Source: Aestuariicoccus sp032586235
GTDB taxonomy: Bacteria; Pseudomonadota; Alphaproteobacteria; Rhodobacterales; Rhodobacteraceae
NCBI RefSeq assembly: GCF_032586235.1
Contig: NZ_JAWHTD010000014.1
Coordinates: 26,287-90,286 of the forward strand
Length of the DNA stretch: 64,000 nt
Direction of reading: 5' to 3'
Of the stretch, positions 54,515 through 63,295 are shown piece by piece. The position numbers and the translations under genes are program-made. The notes below the pieces were generated by a model. The model made no database searches. It was given only the letters and a program-made list of their open reading frames with translations, and was not told the origin of the DNA. Numbering within the stretch: the stretch's first letter is position 1; each line of letters begins with the position of its first letter.

Positions 54515-55039
54515 TCACTCCTCTTTGCGGAACTCTGCGTGGCAGGCGTTGCACGCGGCGGCCACGTGCCAGGCCGCGAAAACCGGTCCGCTGCGGCCCA
54601 TCATGCCGCCGCCCTGCATCATCGCGGGCCCCATCTCGGCGTCCTCCCATTTCTGCGGGAGCGTGCCGCGCAGACGCCCATCCGCACGGGCGGCCAGTTC
54701 GCCCGACCATTGCTCGAGCATGTCGGCGTAGTGCTGGAAGGACGCGGGCTCTTGCCAGATCGTGTCGGTCGCCTCGCTGGGCGGGGCGTTCGAGCCTTCG
54801 GGGAACAACGCGGTCATGTGCCGGCCGGAGCCTGCGCGGATTTCCTCGCCCGCGCGCCGGACCGCGGCGGCGTCATAGGTCAGTTCGCCGTGGATCATGG
54901 CGAAGACGCGCTCGATCAGTTCCTCGAAACGCTCCATCTGTTCCATGCGGTCCTTGACGACGCCGGTGGCGCTTTCGTGTGCGATCGCCAAGGGGGCGGT
55001 GAGTGCGGCGAACAAAGCGACGTGGACCCATGGTTTCAT
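54515..55039 (-). CDS. Cytochrome c' (exported haem protein)
   Basis: A 174-residue protein with AGGAGAG before the ATG at 55039. The signal peptide MKPWVHVALFAALTAPLAIA is cleaved near residue 21. The mature part is a four-helix bundle with the haem site CNACHAEFR at residues 163-171, close to the C-terminus as in cytochrome c'. RMEQMERFEELIERVF supplies the axial-side helix. Such proteins bind NO and CO in the periplasm. It lies downstream of ctaD but behind a terminator, so it is probably separately expressed. Confidence 0.9.
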   Translation of the reverse strand: MKPWVHVALFAALTAPLAIAHESATGVVKDRMEQMERFEELIERVFAMIHGELTYDAAAVRRAGEEIRAGSGRHMTALFPEGSNAPPSEATDTIWQEPASFQHYADMLEQWSGELAARADGRLRGTLPQKWEDAEMGPAMMQGGGMMGRSGPVFAAWHVAAACNACHAEFRKEE

Positions 55040-55116
55040 GGTGGTCTCTCCTGATGGCGTTCGCGCCTTTGCATTATGCCAAAGCTGAGCGGGAAAGTCA
55101 CCTGCGCCGGTGCCGG

Positions 55117-55153
55117 CCAAAAACGCAAAACGGCCCCCGCGAAGGGGGCCGTT
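55117..55153 (-). terminator. Rho-independent terminator of ctaD
   Basis: On the minus strand AACGGCCCCC (55153-55144), loop TTCGC, then GGGGGCCGTT (to 55129) is a 10-bp stem followed by TTGCGTTTTTGG. It lies about 40 bases after the ctaD stop and is a convincing terminator. Confidence 0.88.
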
Positions 55154-55194
55154 CCGGTGACTGACTTATCAGGCGAAGGGATCGCCGTGAGGGC

Positions 55195-56868
55195 TTAGTG
55201 GGCGTGGCCCTTGTCCCAGTCTTCGCGCTTGGGCAGCTGCTCGAACGTGTGTTCGGGCGGCGGGCTGGGCAGGGTCCATTCCAGCGTGTCCGCATATTCG
55301 TTCCAGGGGTTGTTCTCGGCCGAACGCGCGCCGCGCGTCAGCGTGTAGAACATCACGCCGAAGAAGAACAGGAACGACGCGAAGGACAGGAAGGCGCCCC
55401 AGCTCGACCATGCGTTCCAGTAGGCGAAGGCCTCGGGATAGTCGATATAGCGGCGCGGCATGCCCTGGCGGCCCAGGAAGTGCTGCGGGAAGAACGTCAG
55501 GTTGGCCCCGATGAAGAACGTCCAGAAGTGCAGCTTGCCGGCCCATTCGGGGTACATCCGGCCCGACATCTTCGGCAGGTAGAAGTAGATGCCAGCGAAG
55601 ATGGCGAAGACGGCGCCCAGGCTCATCACATAGTGGAAATGCGCCACGACATAGTAGGTGTCATGGTAGGCACGGTCGATGCCGGCCTGCGACAGAACGA
55701 TGCCCGTCACGCCGCCCACGGTGAAGAGGAACAGGAACCCGAAGGCCCAGAGCATCGGCGTCTTGAACTCGATCGAGCCCTGCCACATCGTCGCGATCCA
55801 GCTGAAGATCTTCACCCCCGTCGGGACGGCGATGACCATCGTGGCCAGCATGAAGTAGCTTTGCTGGGTCAGCGACATGCCCACGGTGTACATGTGGTGC
55901 GCCCAGACGACGAAGCCCAGCGCGCCGATGGCGATCAGCGCCCAGACCATCGGCAGATAGCCGAAGACCGGCTTGCGCGCGAAGGTCGCGATCACGTGGC
56001 TGATGATGCCAAAGCCCGGCAGGATCACGATGTAGACCTCGGGATGGCCGAAGAACCACAGGATGTGTTGGTAGAGCACCGGGTCACCGCCGCCTGCGGG
56101 GTCGAAGAAGGTGGTGCCGAAGTTACGGTCGGTCAGCAGCATGGTGATGGCGCCCGCCAGAACCGGCAGCGACAGCAGGATCAGCCACGAGGTGACGAAG
56201 ATCGACCAGCTGAAGAGCGGCACCTTGAAGAGCGTCATGCCCGGTGCGCGCATGTTCAGGAAGGTGGTAATCATGTTGATCGCGCCCAGGATCGAGCTTG
56301 CGCCCGACACGTGCACGGCAAAGATCGCCAGGTCCATCGACATGCCGCCTTCGTTGACGCTGAGCGGCGGGTAGAGCACCCAGCCCACGCCCGAACCGGC
56401 CTGCCCGTTGCCGCCCGGCGAGAAGACCGAGCAGACCGCGAGCGTGGTGCCCGCGACATAGAGCCAGAACGACAGGTTGTTCATACGCGGGAACGCCATG
56501 TCCGGCGCGCCGATCTGCAACGGCATGAAGTAGTTGCCGAAACCGCCGAAGAGCGCCGGGATCACCACGAAGAACATCATCAGGATGCCGTGGCCGGTGA
56601 TCAGCACGTTCCACAGATGGCCGTTGGGGGTACATTCGACCGCTGCGGCGGCCGTCAGGCGCGCGCCTTCGAGACACATGTACTGCACGCCGGGGTCCAT
56701 AAGCTCCAGACGCATGTAGACGGTGAAGGCCACCGAGATGAACCCCGCGAACGCCGAAACGATCAGATAGAGGATCCCGATATCCTTGTGGTTGGTGGAC
56801 ATGAACCAGCGGGTGAAGAACCCCCGCTCGTCTTCGTGTTCATGGCCATGAATGGCGGCGTCTGCCAT
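55195..56868 (-). CDS. ctaD: Cytochrome c oxidase subunit I, aa3-type
   Basis: Catalytic haem-copper subunit that reduces O2 to water and pumps protons in the inner membrane. At 557 residues with twelve helices it has full length. It opens with FMSTNHKDIGILYLI. WFFGHPEVYIVILPGFG (near residue 275) carries the His-Tyr crosslink motif and HHMYTVGM the CuB histidines. RAYHDTYYVVAHFHYVM holds the haem ligands. Upstream lie a TTGCCC/TAGAAC promoter and an FNR/FixK box. Subunits II and III are elsewhere, as is usual for the Rhodobacterales ctaD locus. Confidence 0.98.
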   Translation of the reverse strand: MADAAIHGHEHEDERGFFTRWFMSTNHKDIGILYLIVSAFAGFISVAFTVYMRLELMDPGVQYMCLEGARLTAAAAVECTPNGHLWNVLITGHGILMMFFVVIPALFGGFGNYFMPLQIGAPDMAFPRMNNLSFWLYVAGTTLAVCSVFSPGGNGQAGSGVGWVLYPPLSVNEGGMSMDLAIFAVHVSGASSILGAINMITTFLNMRAPGMTLFKVPLFSWSIFVTSWLILLSLPVLAGAITMLLTDRNFGTTFFDPAGGGDPVLYQHILWFFGHPEVYIVILPGFGIISHVIATFARKPVFGYLPMVWALIAIGALGFVVWAHHMYTVGMSLTQQSYFMLATMVIAVPTGVKIFSWIATMWQGSIEFKTPMLWAFGFLFLFTVGGVTGIVLSQAGIDRAYHDTYYVVAHFHYVMSLGAVFAIFAGIYFYLPKMSGRMYPEWAGKLHFWTFFIGANLTFFPQHFLGRQGMPRRYIDYPEAFAYWNAWSSWGAFLSFASFLFFFGVMFYTLTRGARSAENNPWNEYADTLEWTLPSPPPEHTFEQLPKREDWDKGHAH

Positions 56869-56938
56869 ATCTGCCTCCTCAAGGTGGTAAATCGATGGCG
56901 CGGAAAGAGAATCCTCCCGCGCACGCTGTTCAATTCAG

Positions 56939-56967
56939 GTTCTAGAATGCGAGGCAGGCAGGGGCAA
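56939..56967 (-). promoter_or_regulatory. Predicted ctaD promoter
   Basis: On the minus strand TTGCCC (56967-56962) and TAGAAC (56944-56939) are separated by 17 bases, giving a start site near 56932, about 64 bases before the ATG. The hexamers are moderate fits. Confidence 0.5.
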
Positions 56968-56976
56968 TGCCCGCTT

Positions 56977-56990
56977 TTGACGCAGATCAA
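56977..56990. promoter_or_regulatory. FNR/FixK-type box
   Basis: TTGACGCAGATCAA fits the TTGAY-N4-ATCAA site of the FnrL/FixK family almost perfectly. Its centre is about 50 bases upstream of the predicted ctaD start site and about 165 bases before the divergent DUF1127 gene. It probably ties expression of ctaD to oxygen; the sign (activation or repression) cannot be read here. Confidence 0.82.
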
Positions 56991-57147
56991 ACTATATTGT
57001 CGCAGCCGGGGGCAGTCTGGTGCGTGAGGCAAAAGGGTGGAATTCCGGACCGTGACTTTGTTCGCGGTTAGGGTAAGGTGAAGGCATTACAGGACGGGCG
57101 CCCGCGCTGCTGCGGGGTCCGGCATTTGAAAACGGATTTCGGAACGG

Positions 57148-57399
57148 ATGGCTGCCATGGCTTTTTTCGACGCGCCTCAGACGGTGTTTGCACCGCTGCG
57201 CCCCTTCAGACAGATCGCATCCGCCCTCGGGGCGTTGGCCGACACACCCTTCGCGCGGCGGCAGCGCCTGATCGCGGCCCGGATCGCGGCCTTCCGGTCG
57301 CTGTCGGATGAGGAACTTGCGCAGATGGGCCTGACCCGCGACGCCATCGTGCCTTATGTCTTCCGCACCACGCGGCGCGGCGCGCAGGGGCGCGGATAG
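57148..57399 (+). CDS. DUF1127 small protein
   Basis: An 83-residue basic protein ending in the DUF1127 domain: LSDEELAQMGLTRDAIVPYVF at about residues 52-72. An ATG at 57157 is an alternative start. DUF1127 proteins are small, Arg-rich and in related alphaproteobacteria help RNA turnover and growth-phase control; some act in phosphate or stress responses. It is divergent from ctaD. Confidence 0.8.
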   Translation: MAAMAFFDAPQTVFAPLRPFRQIASALGALADTPFARRQRLIAARIAAFRSLSDEELAQMGLTRDAIVPYVFRTTRRGAQGRG

Positions 57400-57520
57400 G
57401 CGACCCGGACAGGTCGCCGCGCTTGGGCGATCGGGCGCGTATCCGCGCTGTGACTTAGGGTTTTTGCAATTATAAACAGCCGGTTGCGCGTGGATATTCA
57501 CGCGGATTTCCGACATGAGA

Positions 57521-57546
57521 ACGCCCCGGAGTGGACCCCGGGGCGT
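57521..57546. terminator. Hairpin terminator before the PhoX-like gene end
   Basis: ACGCCCCGG (57521-57529) and CCGGGGCGT (57538-57546) form a perfect 9-bp stem with an eight-base loop, followed on the plus strand by CTTGATTTG and on the minus strand by TCTCATG. It sits between the convergent DUF1127 and PhoX-like genes. Confidence 0.6.
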
Positions 57547-57569
57547 CTTGATTTGTCTGCGACGAGCGT

Positions 57570-59453
57570 CTAGCCGACCAGACCGCCGTCCGCGCGCTTG
57601 ACCGCGATCACCGTCGAGCGCGGCAGGCTGCCGTCGCCATCGGGGAAGGGGGCGGCCGGGTGCTGGATGCCGACGAACATCGTGCGGCGGTCCGACGACC
57701 AGGTCAGGCCCGTCACCTCGGAGCCGTTCGGCCCGGTCAGGAACCGCTCGATCCGGCCCGTCGCCGGGTCGCCCGCCAGCATCTGGTTGTTGCCCATGCC
57801 GGCGAAGTCGCCCTCGTTGTCGTCGTCGCCGTCGGTCTGGATCCAGAGCAGGCCGGTCGAATCGAACATCATCCCGTCGGGCGAATTGAAAAGGTTGCCC
57901 TCGTTGACATTGCCCGACCCCGCGTAGCTGTCGGAATGCACGGTCGGGTTGCCGGCCATGACATAAAGGTCCCAGTTGAAGAAGACCGCAGCGTGATCGT
58001 CGTTCGCCGGATACCAGCGCACGATCTGGCCATAGTGGTTCTCGGCCCTCGGGTTGGGCCCGGCCACCGGCGTTTCGTCGCCGCCCGCGTTGGGCTTGAC
58101 GCCGCGGTTGCGGTTGTTTGTCAGCGCGCAATAGCCCTCGACCGAGACCGGGTTAACCGCGACCCATTCGGGGCGGTCCATGGTCGTTGCGCCCACTTTC
58201 GACGCCGCCATCCGGGTGAAGACGTGGATTTCGTCGATTGCCATGCCGGTCGATTCGGGCGTCAGCTCCAACCATTCGTCGGTGCCGTCGTCGTTGAAGC
58301 GCGCGACGTAAAGCTGGCCGTCGTCCAGCAGCCCCTCGGTCTCGCCGCCCGGGGTGTAGAAGCCGTCCGACACGAAGCGATAGAGGAACTCGCCCCGTTC
58401 GTCGTCGCCCATGTAGACGACCACACGGCCATCGGGCGCCAGCGCGGCGGCGGCGTTTTCATGCTTGAACCGGCCCAGACCGGTGCGCTTTACCGGCGTG
58501 CTGTCGGGGTTGGCGGGGTCGATCTCGACCACATAGCCCGCACGGCGCGGCTCGTTCACGTTCTTCGAGATATCGAAGCGCGCGTCGTATTTCTCGTAGG
58601 CATAGCGGCTTTCCAGCCCGACGCCGTAACGGACAAAATCCGCAGGCCGTTCAAAGGCTTCGTCGGTCGAGCCGAAGTAACCGTTGAAGTTTTCCTCGCA
58701 GGTCAGGTAGGTGCCCCAGGGCGTCCGGCCCGAGCCGCAATTGTTGAACGTGCCCAGGCTTTCGGTGCCGGTCGGATCGGCCTCGGTCTTGAGCAGGTCG
58801 GACCCGGCGGCGGGCCCGGCGATGCGCATCGGCGTGTTGTGGTGGATGCGGCGGTTGAAGGGGCTGTCGACGACGATACCCCAGCTGTTCTCGCCCTCGG
58901 CCACTTCCATCACGGTGACACCCTGCAGGTTCTGCAGCAGACGCGCGTCGTCGGCGCTGGTCACCTCGCCGCCGGTGGCGGGCAGGTTGTGCTTGGGGTT
59001 TACGTATTCGTGGTTGACGGCGACGATCTGGCGGCCGCCCACGTTGAACAGCTCCATCCCGTCGGTGTTCTCGCCGAAGACCTTGTCGGAGGACGCCAGA
59101 TCGATGCCCGTGACCGGATCGAACGGTGCCGCGTCGGAAAAGAGCGGATCGCCCCAGCGCGCCATCGGCGCCCAGTCGTAGCCCTCGGGCACGTGCACTG
59201 TGAAATCGGTGGCGATCGGGATCGGGCCAAAGCCGATGCGGCTGGCCTGCGCCTGGGCCGAGGTCGTGCCCAAAAGTTGCGCGGTGCCCATCACGGCCGC
59301 GCCCGAGCCGAATGCCATCAGCCCGCCCAGAAAGCCGCGCCGCGACACGGCGCTTTGCACCACGCGGTCGAAATCGGTTTCCTCGGGGCGGGGGTCGTTC
59401 AGTTCGTCCCAGTCGTCCCAGCTCAGATCGGCAATGTCGGTGTCTTTCATCAT
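57570..59453 (-). CDS. PhoX-family (DUF839) Tat-exported phosphatase
   Basis: A 627-residue protein with the twin-arginine signal SRRGFLGGLMAFGSG at about residues 37-51 behind a long acidic N-region. The mature part has the PhoX/DUF839 patterns NHEYVNPKHNLPATGG, GRTPWGTYLTCEENFNGYFG, AAALAPDGRVVVYMGDDERG and a late NPTVHSDSYAGSGN region. PhoX is a monomeric Ca/Fe alkaline phosphatase active on phosphate esters outside the cytoplasm. Some relatives have no proven phosphatase activity. ATG 59453 or 59450 both follow GGGGA closely. Confidence 0.88.
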   Translation of the reverse strand: MMKDTDIADLSWDDWDELNDPRPEETDFDRVVQSAVSRRGFLGGLMAFGSGAAVMGTAQLLGTTSAQAQASRIGFGPIPIATDFTVHVPEGYDWAPMARWGDPLFSDAAPFDPVTGIDLASSDKVFGENTDGMELFNVGGRQIVAVNHEYVNPKHNLPATGGEVTSADDARLLQNLQGVTVMEVAEGENSWGIVVDSPFNRRIHHNTPMRIAGPAAGSDLLKTEADPTGTESLGTFNNCGSGRTPWGTYLTCEENFNGYFGSTDEAFERPADFVRYGVGLESRYAYEKYDARFDISKNVNEPRRAGYVVEIDPANPDSTPVKRTGLGRFKHENAAAALAPDGRVVVYMGDDERGEFLYRFVSDGFYTPGGETEGLLDDGQLYVARFNDDGTDEWLELTPESTGMAIDEIHVFTRMAASKVGATTMDRPEWVAVNPVSVEGYCALTNNRNRGVKPNAGGDETPVAGPNPRAENHYGQIVRWYPANDDHAAVFFNWDLYVMAGNPTVHSDSYAGSGNVNEGNLFNSPDGMMFDSTGLLWIQTDGDDDNEGDFAGMGNNQMLAGDPATGRIERFLTGPNGSEVTGLTWSSDRRTMFVGIQHPAAPFPDGDGSLPRSTVIAVKRADGGLVG

Positions 59454-59590
59454 ATTCCCCAGTGTCAGACTATGGCGGGCCATCGGCCCATGCTGCCGTG
59501 CTAGCGGGGAATGATCGGGGTTTTGTAACGGTTGGATTAAAGAAATGTAACGGGCGGCCGGGGCCGCCCGGCTGGGTCCTTCGACACGGT

Positions 59591-60763
59591 TCAGAAGGCG
59601 AAATCCGAGGCGCTCAGATCGGCGATTGCCGTGTCGTAGATGTAAAGCAGATTGCTGCCGCCGAGGGTGACGCGCACATGCCCGCCGACCTCGGCCGCCG
59701 CGGCCTGAACGTCGGCGAAATCGTTCAGCGCGGTATTGGCGCTGAGGTCGATCACGTCGGTGCCGGGCTCGAAATCCAGGATGCGGTCGCTGCCCGTCTG
59801 GTCGCCGAATTCGAAGATGTCCGCACCGCTGCCACCGGTCAGATAGTCGATGTCGTCGCCGTCGCCCGCGTTCAGCACATCCGAACCGCCGTCGCCGTAA
59901 AGCCGGTCGACCCCGTCGCCGCCGCCGAGATAGTCGAATCCATCGCCGCCGCGCATCGTGTCGTCGCCGTAGCTGCCGAACAGGCTGTCGTTGCCGGCCT
60001 CACCCAGCAGCGAATCCTCGGCCCAGCCACCGTCGAGATGATCGTCGCCATTGCCGCCCAATAGCGTGTCCTGACCACTGAGGCCGAAGAGGAAATCGTC
60101 GCCCGCGTGCCCATCAAGCGCGTTGTCATCGTTGGATCCGGTGATCCAGTCGGCGTTGTCGGTCCCATCGACGTTTTCGACTTTGTAGAGCTGGGTTCCG
60201 TCGGCCCCCGCCGTCACGGCATCACTGATGATATGGGTATTGCTGTTCTGCCAGGTCATCACGTCGGTGGTCGTAAAGCTGGTGAACGCCGCATCGTAAA
60301 CCGTCGCTCCAAGGTTCACGACGACCCCGAGCCCGGCCTGCGCATCCAGCGCGATCTGGAAATCCACGCTGTCCGACCCGCCCTCTCCGTTGAAATAGTC
60401 GGCGCCGCCGTAGACGAAAAAGATGTTGTCGGCGTCGTTGCCGATCACGGTGTCGTCGTAGGCGCTGCCGATGATCGCTTCGACCGAGGTCAGGCTGTCG
60501 CCCTCGGCGGTGCCGCCCGTGCCTTCGGCATTGGCCGAGGTGCCGGGATCGTAGCGGATGTCGACCGCTGCGCTGCTGTCGCGGTAATCGGCACGGTCGA
60601 CCCCGGTGCCGCCAAAAAGGAAATCCGCCCCGGCCCCGCCGCGCAGGATGTCGTTGCCGCCGCCGCCGTCGAGCGTGTCGTCGCCGCCCAGACCCGAGAT
60701 AAAATCGTTGTTCGCGGTCCCGGTCAGAAGATTGTCGCCGGAATCGCCCGAGATCGATGCCAT
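59591..60763 (-). CDS. RTX calcium-binding repeat protein
   Basis: A 390-residue secreted-type protein composed largely of hemolysin-type GGxGxDxLx repeats: GLGGDDTLDGGGGNDILRGG near the start and a longer block from about residue 205 (DALDGHAGDDFLFG, GGNGDDHLDGG, GEAGNDSLFGSYGDDTMRGG). It ends in ADIFEFGDQTGSDRILDF and a hydrophobic DASDFAF-like tail, the usual type I secretion signal. The ATG at 60763 follows GAGGGG. No enzymatic domain is visible, so it may be a surface or matrix protein. No ABC exporter is adjacent. Confidence 0.88.
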   Translation of the reverse strand: MASISGDSGDNLLTGTANNDFISGLGGDDTLDGGGGNDILRGGAGADFLFGGTGVDRADYRDSSAAVDIRYDPGTSANAEGTGGTAEGDSLTSVEAIIGSAYDDTVIGNDADNIFFVYGGADYFNGEGGSDSVDFQIALDAQAGLGVVVNLGATVYDAAFTSFTTTDVMTWQNSNTHIISDAVTAGADGTQLYKVENVDGTDNADWITGSNDDNALDGHAGDDFLFGLSGQDTLLGGNGDDHLDGGWAEDSLLGEAGNDSLFGSYGDDTMRGGDGFDYLGGGDGVDRLYGDGGSDVLNAGDGDDIDYLTGGSGADIFEFGDQTGSDRILDFEPGTDVIDLSANTALNDFADVQAAAAEVGGHVRVTLGGSNLLYIYDTAIADLSASDFAF

Positions 60764-60851
60764 GGTGGTACCCCTCAAAATACACTGTCAGCGAGGCAAC
60801 TTTAACGGGATCCACGCTTAAGAAAACAATCCTTGAGGGCTTCGGCGGGTA

Positions 60852-61520
60852 TCAGCCCGTCGGGCAGGCCGGGGTCTCCATCACCTCGTCGAAACTGCGG
60901 CGCAGCGCGACGTCGAGGTCGGCCATGGTGACCGGCAGGCCCAGATCGACCAGGCTGGTGACGCCGTATTCGGTGATCCCGCAGGGCACGATGCCGTCGA
61001 AATGGCTCAGATCCGGTTCCACGTTGATCGAGATGCCGTGAAAGCTCACCCATTTGCGCAGGCGGATGCCGATGGCGGCGATCTTGTCCTCGGCCACCCT
61101 CCCGGTCACGGTGCGCGGCTTTTCGGGCCGTTCGACCCAGACGCCGACGCGGCCGTCGCGGATGTGGCCGGTGACGTTGAACTCGGCCAGGGCCGCGATT
61201 ACCCAGCGTTCCAGATCCTGGACAAAGCAGCGCACGTCGCGCCCGCGTTTGCCGACGTTCAGCATGACATAGGCCACCCGCTGGCCCGGCCCGTGATAGG
61301 TGTACTGCCCGCCGCGCTTCGAGGTGTGGACCGGAAAGCGGTCGGGGTCCTTCAGATCGGCGGGCCGGGCCGAGGTGCCTGCGGTATAGAGCGGCGGATG
61401 CTCGACCAGCCAGACGCATTCCTCGGCCTCGCCCGCGGCAATGGCGGCGGCGCGCGCCTCCATGAAGGCGACGGCCTCGTCGTAATCGGTCAGCCCATCT
61501 GTCGTGATCCACTCCACCAT
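60852..61520 (-). CDS. lipB: Octanoyl-[ACP]:protein octanoyltransferase
   Basis: Transfers octanoyl from ACP to lipoyl domains (E2, GcvH) as the first step of lipoate synthesis. At 222 residues it has the normal size. RGGQYTYHGPGQ at residues 69-80 is the acyl-binding motif, KIAAIG carries the catalytic Lys (K146), SFHGISINV follows, and VPCGI holds the nucleophile (C180). It is downstream of the RTX gene's start region with an 88-base gap. lipA is not in the window. Confidence 0.97.
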   Translation of the reverse strand: MVEWITTDGLTDYDEAVAFMEARAAAIAAGEAEECVWLVEHPPLYTAGTSARPADLKDPDRFPVHTSKRGGQYTYHGPGQRVAYVMLNVGKRGRDVRCFVQDLERWVIAALAEFNVTGHIRDGRVGVWVERPEKPRTVTGRVAEDKIAAIGIRLRKWVSFHGISINVEPDLSHFDGIVPCGITEYGVTSLVDLGLPVTMADLDVALRRSFDEVMETPACPTG

Positions 61521-61722
61521 GCGCGGTCTTTCGCACGGGCCGCGTCGGCAGGCAAGATCAGGTGGCGGTCACCGGGTCCATAAAGGGGGAGGGCGCGCCC
61601 ACGTCGGTCTCTACCGCGGCGCGCGATCCATTTCGGCCGCGTCTCTGGCCAAGCCCGGAAAACAGGCCGCCGGGCAACGCCCCCAATTCATCCCTCTGCA
61701 CGGCGAATGGCGCATTTTCCCC

Positions 61723-61751
61723 TTGAGCGCCCCGCGCCGTCCCGCTATAGC
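61723..61751 (+). promoter_or_regulatory. Sigma70-type promoter of tRNA-Leu
   Basis: TTGAGC (61723-61728) and TATAGC (61746-61751) are separated by 17 bases, 22 bases before the tRNA 5' end. The fit is good and the position is right. Confidence 0.7.
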
Positions 61752-61773
61752 CTGCGCCACCAAGCCTGACAGT

Positions 61774-61860
61774 GCGGTCGTGGCGGAATTGGTAGACGCG
61801 CAGCGTTGAGGTCGCTGTGGGGTAACACCCGTGGAAGTTCGAGTCTTCTCGACCGCACCA
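61774..61860 (+). tRNA. tRNA-Leu (anticodon GAG)
   Basis: The 5' acceptor arm GCGGTCG pairs with CGACCGC near the 3' end, followed by the discriminator A and an encoded CCA. The D arm contains GGCGGAATTGGTAGACGCG, the anticodon stem CAGCG/CGCTG encloses TTGAGGT (anticodon GAG), a long variable arm TGGGGTAACACCC is present as in class II tRNAs, and GTTCGAGTC is the T arm. Length with CCA is 87 bases. Its 3' end is the likely insertion point of the element that follows. Confidence 0.97.
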
Positions 61861-61917
61861 TCACCTTAAGACAACTTACTGAAATTCCTTCGAAATTAAC
61901 CATCGAGGGATACAGTC

Positions 61918-63018
61918 GTGTCACACATTCAGTACACAATTCAGCGCTCTGGCACCTATTACTATAACCGTCGTGTACCCAAGCATGCAGTCGAAACCTA
62001 CGGTAGATTCATCAGACAAGCTTTGTCCAAAGATCGGGATGAAGCAGAAGCCTACGCAAAACGTCTCAGTAATGTACTTGAAGGCTCTTGGTGCGGTCAG
62101 TCCAGCGTCAAGCCTGTTGATGTTGCCTCTGTCGTGGAGAGCTTCAAACCCAAGTCTGTTCTGTTGTCTGAGATGGCAGAGGAATACCTGTCCCTGAGGA
62201 AGATCGACCAGACCCCACCTCGGGTAGCTCTCAAGACCTTCTTGTCTTTGGCTGGTGACAGAGACGTAAGTGAGTATACCCGAGAAGACACCAAGCTCTT
62301 TGTCCGTCATTTGGCGATGAAGGGGAACAAGACAACTACTATGAGACGTAGGGTCAACAGCCTGTCTGCGATCCTGAACTACGCCTATTCTGAACTGGAC
62401 CTGGAAAAGAGGAACCCATTCTCTCGCCTGATCATCAAAGGGGAGGGAGAGGACAAGTTTAGACGAGGTGTGTTCACCAACGAACAGCTCAGACAGGGGT
62501 ACGAGAAGGCGTTGTCCTCAGGCAGTACGGTCAAGCTCATCATGCCCATCTTGGGGGAGACCGGATGCAGGTTGGCTGAGATTGTCGGGATGAAAGTGGA
62601 AGACCTTGAGAATGACCTGATCCACATTCGTCCTAATGAAGCCAGAAGGCTGAAGACCAGTAACTCTGAGCGGACCTTGCCTTTGGTTGGATATGCCAAG
62701 TTGGCGTTGCTCAAGGTGTTAGAAATGTCTGACGGGGAGTACCTGTTCCCTCAGTACATAAAGGATCAGAGGTGCTACGCCACGCATGCCTCCAACGCTT
62801 TGAACAAGTGGTTGAAGAAGGACTTTGATGGGCTGACTGCACATTGCCTCAGACACACCCTGAGAGACCGTCTAAGGGCCGTAGAGTGCCCCTCTGACAT
62901 GATTGACCAGATCGGCGGGTGGCGGTCTGTAGGGGGCATAGGAGTGCGCTACGGGCGTGGGTATGGGGTGGAGCAGATGAAGGGGTGGATTGAAGAAATC
63001 TCGCTTAAGTCTCTGTAA
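61918..63018 (+). CDS. int: Tyrosine-type phage integrase
   Basis: A 366-residue site-specific recombinase starting at GTG 61918 after a GAGGGA site. The N-terminal arm-binding segment SGTYYYNRRVPKHAVETYGR is DUF6538-like, a core-binding helical domain follows, and the catalytic part begins near residue 180. Arg I is in GCRLAEIVG near residue 219, Lys in RRLKTSNSERTLPLVG, HCLRHTLRDRL (near 309) supplies H-x-x-R, GGWRS the Trp, and RYGRGYG (near 345) the nucleophilic Tyr. The catalytic set is complete, so the enzyme is probably active. Confidence 0.93.
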   Translation: MSHIQYTIQRSGTYYYNRRVPKHAVETYGRFIRQALSKDRDEAEAYAKRLSNVLEGSWCGQSSVKPVDVASVVESFKPKSVLLSEMAEEYLSLRKIDQTPPRVALKTFLSLAGDRDVSEYTREDTKLFVRHLAMKGNKTTTMRRRVNSLSAILNYAYSELDLEKRNPFSRLIIKGEGEDKFRRGVFTNEQLRQGYEKALSSGSTVKLIMPILGETGCRLAEIVGMKVEDLENDLIHIRPNEARRLKTSNSERTLPLVGYAKLALLKVLEMSDGEYLFPQYIKDQRCYATHASNALNKWLKKDFDGLTAHCLRHTLRDRLRAVECPSDMIDQIGGWRSVGGIGVRYGRGYGVEQMKGWIEEISLKSL

Positions 63019-63074
63019 AACCACGTCTCGGCAAAGACCTTTCCGATGCCCAAAAATCGCCCCATTTGCGTGTG

Positions 63075-63096
63075 ATCCTCAAAAAAATATGAGGAT
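63075..63096 (+). promoter_or_regulatory. Hairpin covering the ribosome site of the small membrane ORF
   Basis: ATCCTC (63075-63080) pairs with GAGGAT (63091-63096) across the loop AAAAAAATAT. The right arm contains the GAGGA ribosome site of the ORF at 63104. Translation may therefore be restrained when the stem forms. Confidence 0.45.
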
Positions 63097-63103
63097 AGAG
63101 CAG

Positions 63104-63295
63104 ATGCATTCAGTCTATTCAGCTGATCTTGAGAGGAACCGGATCGCTCGATCCGTGCAGCGCGTTCTCCTGAATGTGCTGGTATTCACTGCATTGTTCG
63201 TTACGCTTGCGATACTTGGCTTGGCATTCGTTAACGCGCCACAAAGTCAGGCCTTTGCCCTAGACCTGCCGGGTCCGCCACAGACGATGAATTAG
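63104..63295 (+). CDS. Small single-helix membrane protein in the island
   Basis: A 63-residue protein. GAGGA lies eight bases before the ATG at 63104. An amphipathic start (ERNRIARSVQR) is followed by one membrane helix, VLLNVLVFTALFVTLAILGL at about residues 21-40, and a short C-terminal tail. An ATG at 63089 gives five more residues. No family is recognised. It is encoded just behind the integrase and may be an element accessory gene. Confidence 0.55.
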   Translation: MHSVYSADLERNRIARSVQRVLLNVLVFTALFVTLAILGLAFVNAPQSQAFALDLPGPPQTMN

